Positions 48,802 through 58,480 are shown, counted from the stretch's first letter. The stretch is 64,000 bases of DNA from Pachysolen tannophilus NRRL Y-2460 (GCA_001661245.1 KV454011.1:1452724-1516723); one strand, 5' to 3'. Notes: generated by a model from the sequence alone, not told the origin. Made by a program: numbers and translations.

Positions 48802-50415
48802 TCAGATAACCTCATTTCCAATAATTTCTTCCTCATCTTCATCTTCATCTTGTCCTTTATAATTATTATTTGGAGTTGATTCATTATTTCTTGTAAAATT
48901 TCTATTTGTATCTGTGACATCATTTTTATTTTTGTTTTGTTTTTGGTTTTGTGTACGTTCGCGAAGATTTTTATTGCTGCAACCATTACGTAATAGTTTT
49001 TTCGATTCCATTACTATTATCTCATATGAAAATAAAATTCCTAATAATAAAGTTGTTAATCCTAATAATTTTGCTGGTTTTAATTCAGCAAATGATAAAC
49101 ACATTATTATAATACCAATTGGGAAACGTGGTAAAATTCTAAAATTTTTTGGAACATGTTTTGAACTAATATCATCAATTGGTTTATCCATCATAGCAAT
49201 AAAACCAAGACAAAAAAGTGCAATACATATACCAGCACTAAAATAAAATGATAAACCATATAAACTTATTTCTTGTTCAAAATTTTTTGCTAAAGGTATT
49301 TCAGATAATTTAACTAATTCAGAACTTGCATCTGCAACTAATATTAAACTACCAATTAATGGAATATGTAAAAAAATCCACAGAAATGAAGTATTAACAT
49401 TTCTTCTTAAAGCATGTACTGCAATAACACTTCCTTCTCCATTAAAATATAAAAACATAAAAATATAACCAATTATTAAAACTAAAATTGCCTTCCACAT
49501 CTTATCATTTATTCCAGATCCAGTAATATGAGCAGTAACAATCCCATATAAAAATTCACCAATTGCAATTGTATAAAAAGCTCCAAATCTTTCAACTTCA
49601 TGTTCTATATTTAAAGCAGTACTATATTCCAATTTTAAAAAATTTTTAGTAATTGGATGGAAACTCATTGAAAATGAAAGTTGTTCTAAAAACATAATAG
49701 CAATTGATAATCCAATCTTGGCTCTAATACCAATAAATATAACAGGAATCCATATACATGTAGTAATAATTATTAATATAGAATATAATCTTATTTGTGA
49801 TTTATGTTCCATAACATAAAAACTATAAAAAAAATAAGCAGCAGCTGATGAATATCGACACAACATATAAGAAATAACAACCATTGCTGTTTCAGAATGA
49901 CTCTCTAATACATAATTACTATTATTTGCATAAATAACTAATAAAACCATTATCCATAAAACATATAATCTTTGAGTTAAATCATCGTTATAATAATAAT
50001 TCATAAAATCTTTTAAATCTGCCCATACTGTCCAAACAGGTATAAATAAAATAATATATTTTAATAAAGCAAGTCCATCACATTTCTCAGTAGCTTGTGA
50101 TGCTAATGCAGCAACAATTCCAACATAAAGTAAATCTAAAAAAAGTTCTAACACACTTGAAGACCTTTCATTTCTTGTTCTATAAAGTTTCCCTGCATGA
50201 AAATAATTTAAAGCATGAGGCCTTGTGAAAAATCTACTCTTTGGTGGAGGTTGAATATATTCAACATTAATAGCTCCATATTTCTGAATAAAATCAGTCT
50301 CTTCAAATGGAATTGAAGATTCTTCTCCACCATGAGCTTCAACTTCTTCTCGATATAATTCTCGAGGGTCAACTTCAATTTGACTATTAGTTAAATGTGA
50401 TTGTTCATTAGGCAT
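48802..50415 (-). CDS. LtrA-family multi-pass membrane protein, copy 1
   Basis: Resembles the low-temperature-requirement A (LtrA) family, best known from bacteria and present in various fungi; substrate and role unknown. 537 residues from ATG 50415 (MPNEQSHLTNSQIEV); the open frame seven codons upstream lacks an ATG. About ten hydrophobic helices. Family marks: SVLELFLDLLYVGIVAALA (the ELFxDLxxV block) and VERFGAFYTIAIGEFLYGI (the ERFGxxxxIxxGE block). The C-terminal tail is polar and acidic. Closely similar in order and motifs to the gene at 52652-54298, so the two are paralogues from a local duplication. Confidence 0.75.
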   Translation of the reverse strand: MPNEQSHLTNSQIEVDPRELYREEVEAHGGEESSIPFEETDFIQKYGAINVEYIQPPPKSRFFTRPHALNYFHAGKLYRTRNERSSSVLELFLDLLYVGIVAALASQATEKCDGLALLKYIILFIPVWTVWADLKDFMNYYYNDDLTQRLYVLWIMVLLVIYANNSNYVLESHSETAMVVISYMLCRYSSAAAYFFYSFYVMEHKSQIRLYSILIIITTCIWIPVIFIGIRAKIGLSIAIMFLEQLSFSMSFHPITKNFLKLEYSTALNIEHEVERFGAFYTIAIGEFLYGIVTAHITGSGINDKMWKAILVLIIGYIFMFLYFNGEGSVIAVHALRRNVNTSFLWIFLHIPLIGSLILVADASSELVKLSEIPLAKNFEQEISLYGLSFYFSAGICIALFCLGFIAMMDKPIDDISSKHVPKNFRILPRFPIGIIIMCLSFAELKPAKLLGLTTLLLGILFSYEIIVMESKKLLRNGCSNKNLRERTQNQKQNKNKNDVTDTNRNFTRNNESTPNNNYKGQDEDEDEEEIIGNEVI

Positions 50416-50887
50416 CCTATCCTGTAAGAAAATCAAAAAATTAATTAATTTTTCAAAAATATATATTTATATAAACTTTCTTAACCGATAAATAACCAAA
50501 TTCAATTCTCATTGAATACTCATAGTTGATGATATAATAAATAATCAATATTTTTTTTATATGATTACTTGATTGCTGAACTTTAAAAAATTTAGTAAAT
50601 TGTGCTGCTATCAAACTAAAATTAAAGAGAGAGCTAAAAGTTGCATTTGCAGGCGCCGTGTACACTACTGATGAGGAAAGAAAAAGAAAGAAAGAAACAA
50701 ATCAAACTGGGATCCTTAATTCATTCATTCATTCATCGCCGTAATAATTAGAAAATGCAAATAAGAAATTTGAATATTTTGAATAAATTGAAAATAAATA
50801 ATTTTGTTTCAATAGAAAGGAAAGAATAGTCAAAAAAATAGAAAATAAAAATAAAAAAAGAAAATTGATTTTAAAAATGTGTATTTC
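50416..50887. other. Intergenic upstream of LtrA-like copy 1
   Basis: 472 bp with AT-rich sequence, a short ATTC repeat (50719-50734) and a GC patch CAGGCGCCGTGTACAC (about 50650). A CAG at the LtrA-like 5' end resembles a splice acceptor, but no convincing donor or branch site was found. Confidence 0.4.
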
Positions 50888-51331
50888 TTATCGCCTGTGA
50901 AAGAATTTTATAAAATCATTTAGCACATTGAGATCAAAATTGATTTTTTCTTCTTTTAAAATTTTTGTAAAATTATTCATCTTCATTTGAACATCTTTAT
51001 CATTTATAAAATTTATCTGTTCAAAAGGTGATAAATTTGGGGACAAAAACCCCTTATTATTGATTAAATCCATTATATCTTCTAAAGCTTTTGATATTCT
51101 AGGGTTTGTGGTCACTTTATAATAAAGTTCAATTGCTTTAACATCATTATCATTACCAAGTTTTGCATAACATCTCCTTAGTATCAATGGTTTATGGATC
51201 TTATTATCGGTACTTAATAACCGGCTAGTATTTATGAACCGACTTTGATTTATTGTAAATAATGATCTTTTGGTTCCAGCAAATGCTGTAACACCACAAA
51301 ACCCCAACCTTGGTACTAATATCATAATCAT
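50888..51331 (-). CDS. Small protein with probable mitochondrial presequence, function unknown
   Basis: 147 residues. The N-terminus (MIMILVPRLGFCGVTAFAGT, then KRSLFTINQSRFINTSRLLS) is rich in Arg, Ser, Thr and hydrophobics with no acidic residue, as in matrix presequences. The rest is helical and soluble: AIELYYKVTTNPRISKALED, MDLINNKGFLSPNLSPFEQ, ending VLNDFIKFFHRR. The frame is clean and bounded by normal promoters, so I consider it a real gene, but I do not recognise the family. A small respiratory assembly or translation factor would be in character; that is a guess. It is divergent from the GPM2-like gene. Confidence 0.6.
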   Translation of the reverse strand: MIMILVPRLGFCGVTAFAGTKRSLFTINQSRFINTSRLLSTDNKIHKPLILRRCYAKLGNDNDVKAIELYYKVTTNPRISKALEDIMDLINNKGFLSPNLSPFEQINFINDKDVQMKMNNFTKILKEEKINFDLNVLNDFIKFFHRR

Positions 51332-51779
51332 TTCCCACTGATATTCTATTCAAATCAATATTCTAACCTCTCTTTCTTACCAATAACTATTTGTTTGACT
51401 GGAAAAGACATTTGCTTTGAAATCTCCAATTTTCCGGTTTTCTTTTTTTTTGCTATTTTCGCTGAGCTCTTGAGCTCTCGAGCGGCGGCGGTGACACCTC
51501 TGCTGTGACACTAAAAATTTTTTGTGGTGTCGCTTTTGCTGTGGGTGACACGAGGTAAGGTGATTACAACTTTTCAATCATGAAGGATTATGGATCTTTC
51601 CACTCCATCAATTGTTATATTTTAAGCAGAAAAGAATACGCCACTTGTAATAATTTTCAGATCCAATGGTTTTGGATGTTAATCAGGTATGATTAACTAA
51701 GTTGAAATATATAATTTCTTTCGTTGCAATTGTTTGTAATTGTTTGTTAAGATTTCCTGTTTATACTCAATTGATAAGA
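51332..51779. promoter_or_regulatory. Divergent promoter with repeated GTGACAC motifs
   Basis: 448 bp. GTGACAC occurs at 51491-51497, 51505-51511 and 51545-51551, with GTGTC (inverse of GACAC) at about 51527, in a GC-rich patch (CGAGCGGCGGCGGTGACACC). Probable binding cluster; factor unknown. Confidence 0.45.
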
Positions 51780-52568
51780 ATGTCTGATAACGAAAAAAGG
51801 TATAAGATCATAATTTTAAGGCATGGTGAGTCTGAATGGAATAAGTCAAACTTATTTTGTGGCTGGGTAGATGTTCCTTTATCAGATAAGGGTAAAGATC
51901 AAGCAGTTTCTACTGCAAATTTGATTTTACAAAGCAAGGAAAATTTTAATCCTACATTAGTTTTCACTTCAAAATTAACTAGATCATGTCAAACAGCAAA
52001 TATAATATTGGAAAAATTAAACAAACAGTATTTGGATATATATAGGTCTTGGCGTTTAAATGAAAGACATTATGGTAAATTACAAGGTGAAACTAAATCT
52101 GTAATATTAGCAAAATTTGGTAAGGAAAAATATATGTATTGGAGAAGAGCTTATGAAGGTTGTCCTCCTCCAAGCACTTTAGATGATAAATTTTGTGGAA
52201 CAAATGATGAACGTTATAAAAACATTGATTTGGAGCCTGGGGAACCGTTACCTGTGGCTGAATCTTTAAAAATGGTTGTTCATAGGTTAATGCCATATTT
52301 TAATAATTTTATTAAACCAAAATTAATTGATAACAATACCATATTAATTGTTACTCATGGATCTGTTGTGAGAGCTTTGATTAAAGAAGTCTACCAGATA
52401 TCGGATGAAGATATTATCAATATCAATATCCCGAACGGGATTCCAATGGTTATAACATTGGATGAGAATTTTGAAGCAGTTGGAGATTACTTTTATTTGG
52501 ATCCAGAAATTGCAAAAATAGAAGCTGAAAAAGTCGCAAGACAAGGTTTTGAAAATCATCATAAGTAA
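51780..52568 (+). CDS. GPM2: Phosphoglycerate mutase-like protein (Gpm2 type)
   Basis: Member of the 2,3-bisphosphoglycerate-dependent mutase family, interconverting 3- and 2-phosphoglycerate if active. ATG 51780 gives 262 residues (MSDNEKRYKIIILRHGESEW); an upstream open stretch is hydrophobic and ignored. Catalytic residues are present: RHGESEWN (phospho-histidine), RSWRLNERHYGKLQG (Glu) and THGSVVRALIKEV (second His). The last motif is HGN in typical enzymes and HGS here, and there is an insertion around EGCPPPSTLDDKFCGTNDER. These differences from Gpm1 suggest a divergent paralogue like the yeast GPM2/GPM3 group. It is convergent with LtrA-like copy 2 (83 bp). Confidence 0.85.
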   Translation: MSDNEKRYKIIILRHGESEWNKSNLFCGWVDVPLSDKGKDQAVSTANLILQSKENFNPTLVFTSKLTRSCQTANIILEKLNKQYLDIYRSWRLNERHYGKLQGETKSVILAKFGKEKYMYWRRAYEGCPPPSTLDDKFCGTNDERYKNIDLEPGEPLPVAESLKMVVHRLMPYFNNFIKPKLIDNNTILIVTHGSVVRALIKEVYQISDEDIININIPNGIPMVITLDENFEAVGDYFYLDPEIAKIEAEKVARQGFENHHK

Positions 52569-52651
52569 TTTATAGCTTTCTTTTAGAATTTGGTTTAATT
52601 TTCCAATTATTATAAATTTTTATAATACTAATGATAATAATGTTACTTTCT

Positions 52652-54298
52652 TTATACAGTTGCAAAATTAAAATTTTGAGAATTTTCAGTTCCTACCTTT
52701 GTTGTATCATCTTCACAGTTTGGTAATGAAGATGCTGTAGTGACATTGGATCTATTTTTTTCAAATGATAAAGATCTTAAAATTTCTGTGATTCTGTGTT
52801 TGATCTCAGATAAAGGAGTCGATGAAGAAATTGAAAGATTTTTCTTATTATTCAGTTTAATCAAATGTCCATAACCTAAAATTATTCTTTCATAAATAAA
52901 GATAAAACTTAACATCAAAGTAGTTAACCCAATTAACATCAGTGGTTTCAATTCAGCAAAGGATAAACATAAAATTGCAATGGCAATTGGGAACCTTGGA
53001 AAAACTCTAATAATTTTGGAAAGATATTTAGAATCAACATCTTCAAGTGTTTTATCCGACATGGCGATTATACCCAATGAAACCAAAGTAATACAAGTAC
53101 CTCCTGAGAAAAAAAATGACAACCCATAAAGACTCATTTTATCAATATACCCACCTTTAGATAAGGTAATCTCATCCAAAGAAATTAAATTTGATGATGC
53201 ATAAGCAACTAAAACCAAGCTTCCAATTAATGGAACATGAATGAAAATCCAAATATATGCAGAGTGAACACTTCTAGTCAATGCAGGCAAATGTACTATA
53301 TCTCCAGTACCATCAAAATATACAAACATGAAAATATACGCAATTATTAAAGTTAACAAAGCTTTCCATAACTTCTCATGGATTCCAGGTCCCGTATACA
53401 GACTGGTGACAATGTTATATAAAAATTCACCTATAGCAATGGTGTAAAAAGCTCCAAATCGACTAACTTCTCGTTCAACGTTTAATGCTGTGCTAAATTT
53501 CAATTTGAGTAATTTCTTGGTAATTGGATGGAATGCTATAACATAAGAAACTTGTTCTAAAAACATTATTCCTATCGTTAGCCCAACTTTAGCTCTTGTA
53601 CTCACAAATATAACAGATATCCATGCACAAGTGACAACTAATATTAACAGAGAATAAATCCTTATTTGAATCCTATGTTGAGGAACGAAAAAACTGTAAA
53701 AAATATAAGTAACTGCTACCGAATATCTACACATCATATACGGCACAACTACCATTGCAGTTTCTCCATGACTTTGTAAAATGTAAACACAATTATTGAC
53801 ATAAATTACCAATAAAAGCATAATCCATAAGACGTATGTTCTTTGCGTCATATCATCGTTAAAATAGTAATTCATAAAATCTTTTAAATCTACCCAAACA
53901 ACCCACACAGGAACGAAAAACAAAACATATTTCAATAATGTCAAACCAGTACATTCTAAAGTAGTTTGAGCAGCTAACGAAGAGACAATCCCAACGTATA
54001 ATAAATCTAAAAACAATTCTAATGCACTTGCAGAATTTCCATCTTTTGTTCTGTACAAGATATTATCACAATAATAATTCAAAGCATATGGTCTTGTAAA
54101 AAGCTTATTTCTTTCTGGAGGTTCAATATATATAACCTTAGTTGTCTCATATCTTTCTTCGTATTCTAATTCTTCTTCCGAAGCTAAAGATCGGCTTATA
54201 CGCTCTATATCAACATCTTCATCTAAAGTTTCTCTAGTTACTCCATTTGAATCTCTTGGTCGAATACTTTCTGTGAGATCGTCGGAGGCCTGCGACAT
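52652..54298 (-). CDS. LtrA-family multi-pass membrane protein, copy 2
   Basis: 548 residues from ATG 54298 (MSQASDDLTESIRPRD); the frame opens ten codons earlier at a TTG. Shares with copy 1 the blocks ALELFLDLLYVGIVSSLA, DLKDFMNYYFNDDMTQRTYV, FHPITKKLLKLKFSTALN and SRFGAFYTIAIGEFLYNIV, and the helix pattern; the N- and C-terminal tails differ. Function unknown. Lies on the same strand as copy 1, two genes away, which suggests an old tandem duplication later separated, or insertion of the intervening pair. Confidence 0.75.
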   Translation of the reverse strand: MSQASDDLTESIRPRDSNGVTRETLDEDVDIERISRSLASEEELEYEERYETTKVIYIEPPERNKLFTRPYALNYYCDNILYRTKDGNSASALELFLDLLYVGIVSSLAAQTTLECTGLTLLKYVLFFVPVWVVWVDLKDFMNYYFNDDMTQRTYVLWIMLLLVIYVNNCVYILQSHGETAMVVVPYMMCRYSVAVTYIFYSFFVPQHRIQIRIYSLLILVVTCAWISVIFVSTRAKVGLTIGIMFLEQVSYVIAFHPITKKLLKLKFSTALNVEREVSRFGAFYTIAIGEFLYNIVTSLYTGPGIHEKLWKALLTLIIAYIFMFVYFDGTGDIVHLPALTRSVHSAYIWIFIHVPLIGSLVLVAYASSNLISLDEITLSKGGYIDKMSLYGLSFFFSGGTCITLVSLGIIAMSDKTLEDVDSKYLSKIIRVFPRFPIAIAILCLSFAELKPLMLIGLTTLMLSFIFIYERIILGYGHLIKLNNKKNLSISSSTPLSEIKHRITEILRSLSFEKNRSNVTTASSLPNCEDDTTKVGTENSQNFNFATV

Positions 54299-54799
54299 CT
54301 GTTCGTTTGATAGAGAGGTGCCTAACAAATAAATAAACCTGTTAACATGAAACTATGAAGCATTTATTCACCTAAACGTTGTTTACTAATGTTTTCATGC
54401 AACAGCGAGATCAAAGATCTCAAATTCAAGATTAAGAACGAAAAAAAAACCTAGTTAAAATGATTAGATGAGCTCTTAATCTTCCCAAGGTCAGAAAGCA
54501 CTGAACTTCAGCAGCAAACGGATGAATGAATGGTCTGACTTAACTACCAATGTTTCTAGAAAGTATCACGCTTCTTAGTGATAAACCCTTTTCGGAAATA
54601 GTTTGTTTTTTTCTCTAATTTTTACTTCCGGTATATAATTAATAATAATTGATATCTTTTATTGTAAATACAAAGGAGAACTAACTATAATAGAAAGCGG
54701 TGCTTAATAGAATTTGTGTTTTTAATACTCTGTTATTTTGTAGACCTTATTTATTTGAAGGTAGTATATAGAATATTTGGATTTATTGTATAATAAACA
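54299..54799. promoter_or_regulatory. Divergent promoter LtrA-like copy 2 / GIG1-like
   Basis: 501 bp. A small palindrome TATCAC...GTGATA lies at about 54564-54583. Otherwise no recognisable element. Confidence 0.35.
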
Positions 54800-55540
54800 A
54801 TGGTTAATTCAGCGAACGGAGGAGTTGCTGATAACGCTGATAAGACAACAACGACAACAACAACAACAAATAATGTGGTTGATATAAATAAACCAATTTT
54901 ATGGGAAGAGCTTCAAGAGATTGTCAGTACAAATGAGATTCAAAACTTAAGAAGAAACCCTGAAGTTAATGTGAAGTATCAAAATTTCAAAACACAATTA
55001 TCTTCTAAAAATGAATCACTTTTCAGCCATTTAATATTTGATGAATTGAAATGGGCTGATAGAAACGATTATTTGCAACACTTGACAAGCGATAAGATTA
55101 ATGATCTTCCAAAAGTTTTGAAGCTAAATCCAACTGACAAGAGGCTTTTAGCTAATGCTCTGGATATTAAAATCTTACCAAATGATTTCCCATATTTTTT
55201 TGAATCTAATGTTTGTCATTTATGCATATGGTCCAAGGTAGTTATTAAAGATGACCCGCTCAGTGGCAAGGGAGATATCTCAAGGAAGACAAGGAAAATT
55301 ATCGACAGATATGTGGAGAAAACTTTTGTTGATTACTTGGGTATTCCAAAGGAAAATATTTTATGGTTCAGAAATTGGTCTGCGTTGCAAAGCGTTAAGG
55401 CTCTTAGTCACATCCATGTTGTTATCAAAGATTTTACAACAGAAAATTATGAAAAAATAGTCATGCAAGCTGGAATTCCTATAGATTTCGATGGTAAAGA
55501 TTATGATTTATTAGAAGATGTACAAGAATATTTAAATTAG
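54800..55540 (+). CDS. GIG1-like / DUF3605 family protein
   Basis: 246 residues. The Thr-repeat N-terminus (DKTTTTTTTTNN) is followed by the domain known from N-acetylglucosamine-induced protein 1 of Candida: PILWEELQEIVSTNEIQNL, LPNDFPYFFESNVCHLCIWS, ENILWFRNWSALQSVKALSH and a final HIHVVIK. Molecular function is unknown; in Candida albicans the relative is induced by GlcNAc. The family call rests on the W-x-E-L and WFxNxxxLxSVxAxxHxHV patterns. Same strand as HSP42. Confidence 0.7.
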   Translation: MVNSANGGVADNADKTTTTTTTTNNVVDINKPILWEELQEIVSTNEIQNLRRNPEVNVKYQNFKTQLSSKNESLFSHLIFDELKWADRNDYLQHLTSDKINDLPKVLKLNPTDKRLLANALDIKILPNDFPYFFESNVCHLCIWSKVVIKDDPLSGKGDISRKTRKIIDRYVEKTFVDYLGIPKENILWFRNWSALQSVKALSHIHVVIKDFTTENYEKIVMQAGIPIDFDGKDYDLLEDVQEYLN

Positions 55541-55683
55541 AAATACGTTTTCCATCTCTACTGTTGATCAGCGGAGTAGCGCTGTTCCATTTATTGTCTG
55601 TTAATTTTCTTTTAGAAAAGAGAATTTTTATTTTTTTATTTTTATAGATAGATATATACATATAGAAACGTGTTTGTTGTGTT

Positions 55684-55763
55684 CGCCATTCGCCATTAGC
55701 CATTCGCCATTAGCCATTAGCCATTAGCCATTCGCCATAATCGCCATAATCGCCATATAATCG
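55684..55763. repeat. GCCATT minisatellite
   Basis: About seven 7-bp units (GCCATTA or GCCATTC) followed by three longer units (GCCATAATC twice, GCCATATAATC). Confidence 0.85.
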
Positions 55764-55855
55764 TCCTACCTTACACATCACATCTAGTAGTGTTATGTAA
55801 ATAATACCTTCCCGCCCTTTACCGCCCAAAATCACCCAAAAATCCCCCAAAAAAT

Positions 55856-55991
55856 CCCCCTAAATTCCTTTACCAACCGGCCGCCCCTTTCGTCCCTCTC
55901 GCCTTTTCCCCCTTTCTCTTTCTCGAGTGTTCCAGAAGAAACCGGATTTTCCTTTCCCATTGTTCTTGCAGAGGTACTAAAGATCGCCCCT
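55856..55991 (+). promoter_or_regulatory. STRE and HSE sites upstream of HSP42
   Basis: CCCCT stress-response cores at 55856-55860, 55884-55888, 55909-55913 and 55987-55991. A heat-shock dyad TTCCAGAA lies at 55930-55937, followed by another GAA. They lie 116-251 bp before the HSP42 ATG. They fit Msn2/4-like and Hsf1 control. Confidence 0.6.
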
Positions 55992-56106
55992 AATAATAAA
56001 TACCCCATGATGTCTATCTATTATATGTGATAGTACTATACTATTCGGTTTATTCAATCATTGAAATATCAATTGGAAGAAAGTGAATTAAATTGAGTTC
56101 TATAAT

Positions 56107-57657
56107 ATGAGTTATTATAATAGTGATCCAACTTTGTACGATTTGCTTGATGCATTGAACCAGCATAGGCAACAGCAATCGCAGGTACCAAGCGGTTATC
56201 CATTTGGTTCTTATTATCAGAGACCTAATTCTTACCGTGGTGCTCGTTCTGCTGGTCCAGCTGGTCTTACTCGTCCTGGTCGTCCTGGTCGTCCTGCTCC
56301 AGTTATTTCTGATGCTCGCGCTGGAAGGTTCAATCCATTATCCGGGTATTACTATCAACAGCCAAGCTATAGGGAACCGGGATTTCTCCGTCCTTATTAC
56401 TATTATGACTTGCCAGAGGGCGAAGATAATGAAGGAGAAGATGTAGATGATAATGCAGAAGGAGAAGAAGCAGAAGAGGCAGAAGGAGAAGAAGAGCATA
56501 ATGATGCAAATGACAGAGATGATGAAGGTGAAGAAGCAGGTACCAGAGAGAAGCAACTGCCAACCCGTTTAGATCCTGAGAGTGTGTTGTATAGATCATT
56601 GTATGGTGATGAGCCATATTTCCAACGTCCTCTGTCTTCCAATTATTCTGCACCTCCAAGACATCTCAGAGCTGGATACGGTGCTCCAAGGCCAGATCGT
56701 TACCAGTCTCCATTCCAACTACAGCCATCATTTGCTCCTCCAGCAAGAGTTGCTCCTCGAGAACCACCAGTTGCTAAGGCACACCCAGTTCAAAGCTTAT
56801 TGGATGTTTTGAACGCATTGTCAGGCGCAGGAGGCACTGATTATAATGATGGTTATGCGGATGAAGGATATGATGAACTTCAAGGACCTCTGGCAAGACC
56901 AAAGATTTATGCAAGACCGCAACCACCATTAGTTCCTGAAAATGATTTATTCAGGAGAGAATCGTTGCCAAAAGAGGAAACCGAGGAAAGAAGTGAAGCT
57001 AATCTGTATGCACCTTCTGGTATTGATGAATCTCAAGGATCACTTAAACAAAAAGAACCAGATTCTAGCACAGCGGATTTTAAACAGCCTTTAACAAGAC
57101 ATGAATCTTCTTCGGCTTCTTTCAGTAAACCTTCGTCTTTACGTAGAAGAACTTCAACTTTGAATTTACATGCATCTGCTCCTTCACCAGTTATTGATCT
57201 TTTACAAGTATCAAAACCACAATTGAGTACTGATTTACCATTTTCACCTCCAGTGAACGTTTATGATAGAACTAAAGATTATTTGGTCTTATTATCATTA
57301 CCAGGTGCTGATAAGTCATCATTCCATATTGATTTCCATCCAACTTCTCATGAATTGGTTGTTAGAGGCGAAATTAAAAATAAGTATCATGAAGAAGATG
57401 CTTCAAATGATGATTTTTTAAAAGTCTCTGAACAAAGATTTGGATCTTTTGAGAGAAACATCAAATTTCCAACATTACCACGTGTGAAGGATGAAGAAAT
57501 TAAAGCTTTGTATAACAATGGTTTATTGGAAATTTTTATCCCAAAAATTTTACCTCAAGAAGAAACTGAAAAGCCAAGGCCAAAGAGAAGAATTGAAATT
57601 GAAAACGTTGAAGATGAAGAATTGAAAAGAGAAGCAAACGGAGGTTTTTTAGTTTAA
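56107..57657 (+). CDS. HSP42: Small heat-shock protein Hsp42 (alpha-crystallin domain)
   Basis: ATP-independent chaperone that gathers misfolded proteins into cytosolic deposits. 516 residues, longer than S. cerevisiae Hsp42 (375). The N-terminal prion-like Tyr/Gln/Pro/Arg region (1-105; SGYPFGSYYQRPNSYRGARS) is followed by an acidic run (about 107-147, EGEEAEEAEGEEEHNDANDR), a second disordered segment and the alpha-crystallin domain (about 378-480; NVYDRTKDYLVLLSLPGADK, FERNIKFPTLPRV, ALYNNGLLEIFIPKI). The C-terminal tail is charged. Its promoter carries stress elements. Low-complexity expansion explains the extra length. Confidence 0.93.
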   Translation: MSYYNSDPTLYDLLDALNQHRQQQSQVPSGYPFGSYYQRPNSYRGARSAGPAGLTRPGRPGRPAPVISDARAGRFNPLSGYYYQQPSYREPGFLRPYYYYDLPEGEDNEGEDVDDNAEGEEAEEAEGEEEHNDANDRDDEGEEAGTREKQLPTRLDPESVLYRSLYGDEPYFQRPLSSNYSAPPRHLRAGYGAPRPDRYQSPFQLQPSFAPPARVAPREPPVAKAHPVQSLLDVLNALSGAGGTDYNDGYADEGYDELQGPLARPKIYARPQPPLVPENDLFRRESLPKEETEERSEANLYAPSGIDESQGSLKQKEPDSSTADFKQPLTRHESSSASFSKPSSLRRRTSTLNLHASAPSPVIDLLQVSKPQLSTDLPFSPPVNVYDRTKDYLVLLSLPGADKSSFHIDFHPTSHELVVRGEIKNKYHEEDASNDDFLKVSEQRFGSFERNIKFPTLPRVKDEEIKALYNNGLLEIFIPKILPQEETEKPRPKRRIEIENVEDEELKREANGGFLV

Positions 57658-57880
57658 AGTAATGATAAAATCGATCTAGTTTCTTCTTATTTGAATTCAA
57701 CAAATTCCTCATCCATTTTTTTTTTTTTGTTCTTTTATTAAAATTATTATTATCATTATTTTTTGTCTTTTTTTTTTTACAAATATATTTTTATATTAAA
57801 CCAACCTATATATGACTACAACAACAATATACAACCTGTTTACGAAAAAAAAGAAAAAGAAAAAAACTGACTGTACTCAT

Positions 57881-58480
57881 CTATTTGCTGATAACTGCTT
57901 TCAAAGTCTCATCATCAAAGATATTAGCTCCACTTTTCAATAATTTTGCCAAGAGTGGTAAAGATTTTTCTGTAAAATCTGGTTTTTTCCTCAACTCATC
58001 CACATCTTCACTGTAAGTTGAAGCCATCAAAGAAAGATAATCATTCAGTAAAGCATCTCTTTCACTTTCAATTTTTGATGAGATTTTTTCCAAATTAAGT
58101 TGGTTATTTTTAAACCCAGATTGCATCTTTTGTTGAGTTAACAACGATATTGAAGGTTGAGAATTGATATCTATTTTTTGTAATTTACTTCTTGTTTCAT
58201 CAACTATTTTCAAAGGCTGTATCTTTGTAGAAGCTTCTTCCGAATCCGAATGCATGTTAATGTCATCTATAGTTATATTATTATTATTATCTTTATCATT
58301 TTCAATATCTTGTTGAGAAGTTGTTACGTTATCTGAGTCTTTATTATTATCTGAATCATCTTCAGATGATGAAGAGGAATCTGATGAAAAATCTTCAGTT
58401 CTTCTCTTCTTTCTTCTCCTTCTCTTATTTTTTTTGCTATTACTACTGTTCACCTGTTCATCTTTCAACGCTACACCCAT
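57881..58480 (-). CDS. RSA3: Ribosome assembly protein Rsa3
   Basis: Nucleolar factor for pre-60S maturation, linked to Dbp6. 199 residues from ATG 58480 (MGVALKDEQVNSS). A basic stretch (SKKNKRRRRKKRRTEDFSSD) and an acidic Ser-rich segment precede the C-terminal Rsa3 domain: NDYLSLMASTYSEDVDELRK, KPDFTEKSLPLLAKLLKSGA, NIFDDETL. That LRxKPDF...SLPLL block is the family mark. It is convergent with HSP42 (223 bp). Confidence 0.88.
   Translation of the reverse strand: MGVALKDEQVNSSNSKKNKRRRRKKRRTEDFSSDSSSSSEDDSDNNKDSDNVTTSQQDIENDKDNNNNITIDDINMHSDSEEASTKIQPLKIVDETRSKLQKIDINSQPSISLLTQQKMQSGFKNNQLNLEKISSKIESERDALLNDYLSLMASTYSEDVDELRKKPDFTEKSLPLLAKLLKSGANIFDDETLKAVISK

Larger units (their letters stand above)
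55541..56106. promoter_or_regulatory. GIG1-like 3' region and HSP42 stress promoter
   Basis: 566 bp. Left part: GCCATT tandem repeats (55684-55763). Right part: a C-rich tract (about 55808-55915) with STRE cores and a heat-shock element. Its composition differs clearly from other spacers. Confidence 0.6.

Noticed and set aside
50416-50436. CAG before LtrA-like copy 1 as a splice acceptor
   Set aside because: No consensus donor or TACTAAC-like branch in the preceding 250 bp; the ATG at 50415 is adequate. The TTAG before copy 2 was rejected for the same reason.
56204-56659. Alternative frames inside HSP42
   Set aside because: Shadows of the repetitive, GC-richer HSP42 N-terminal coding region.
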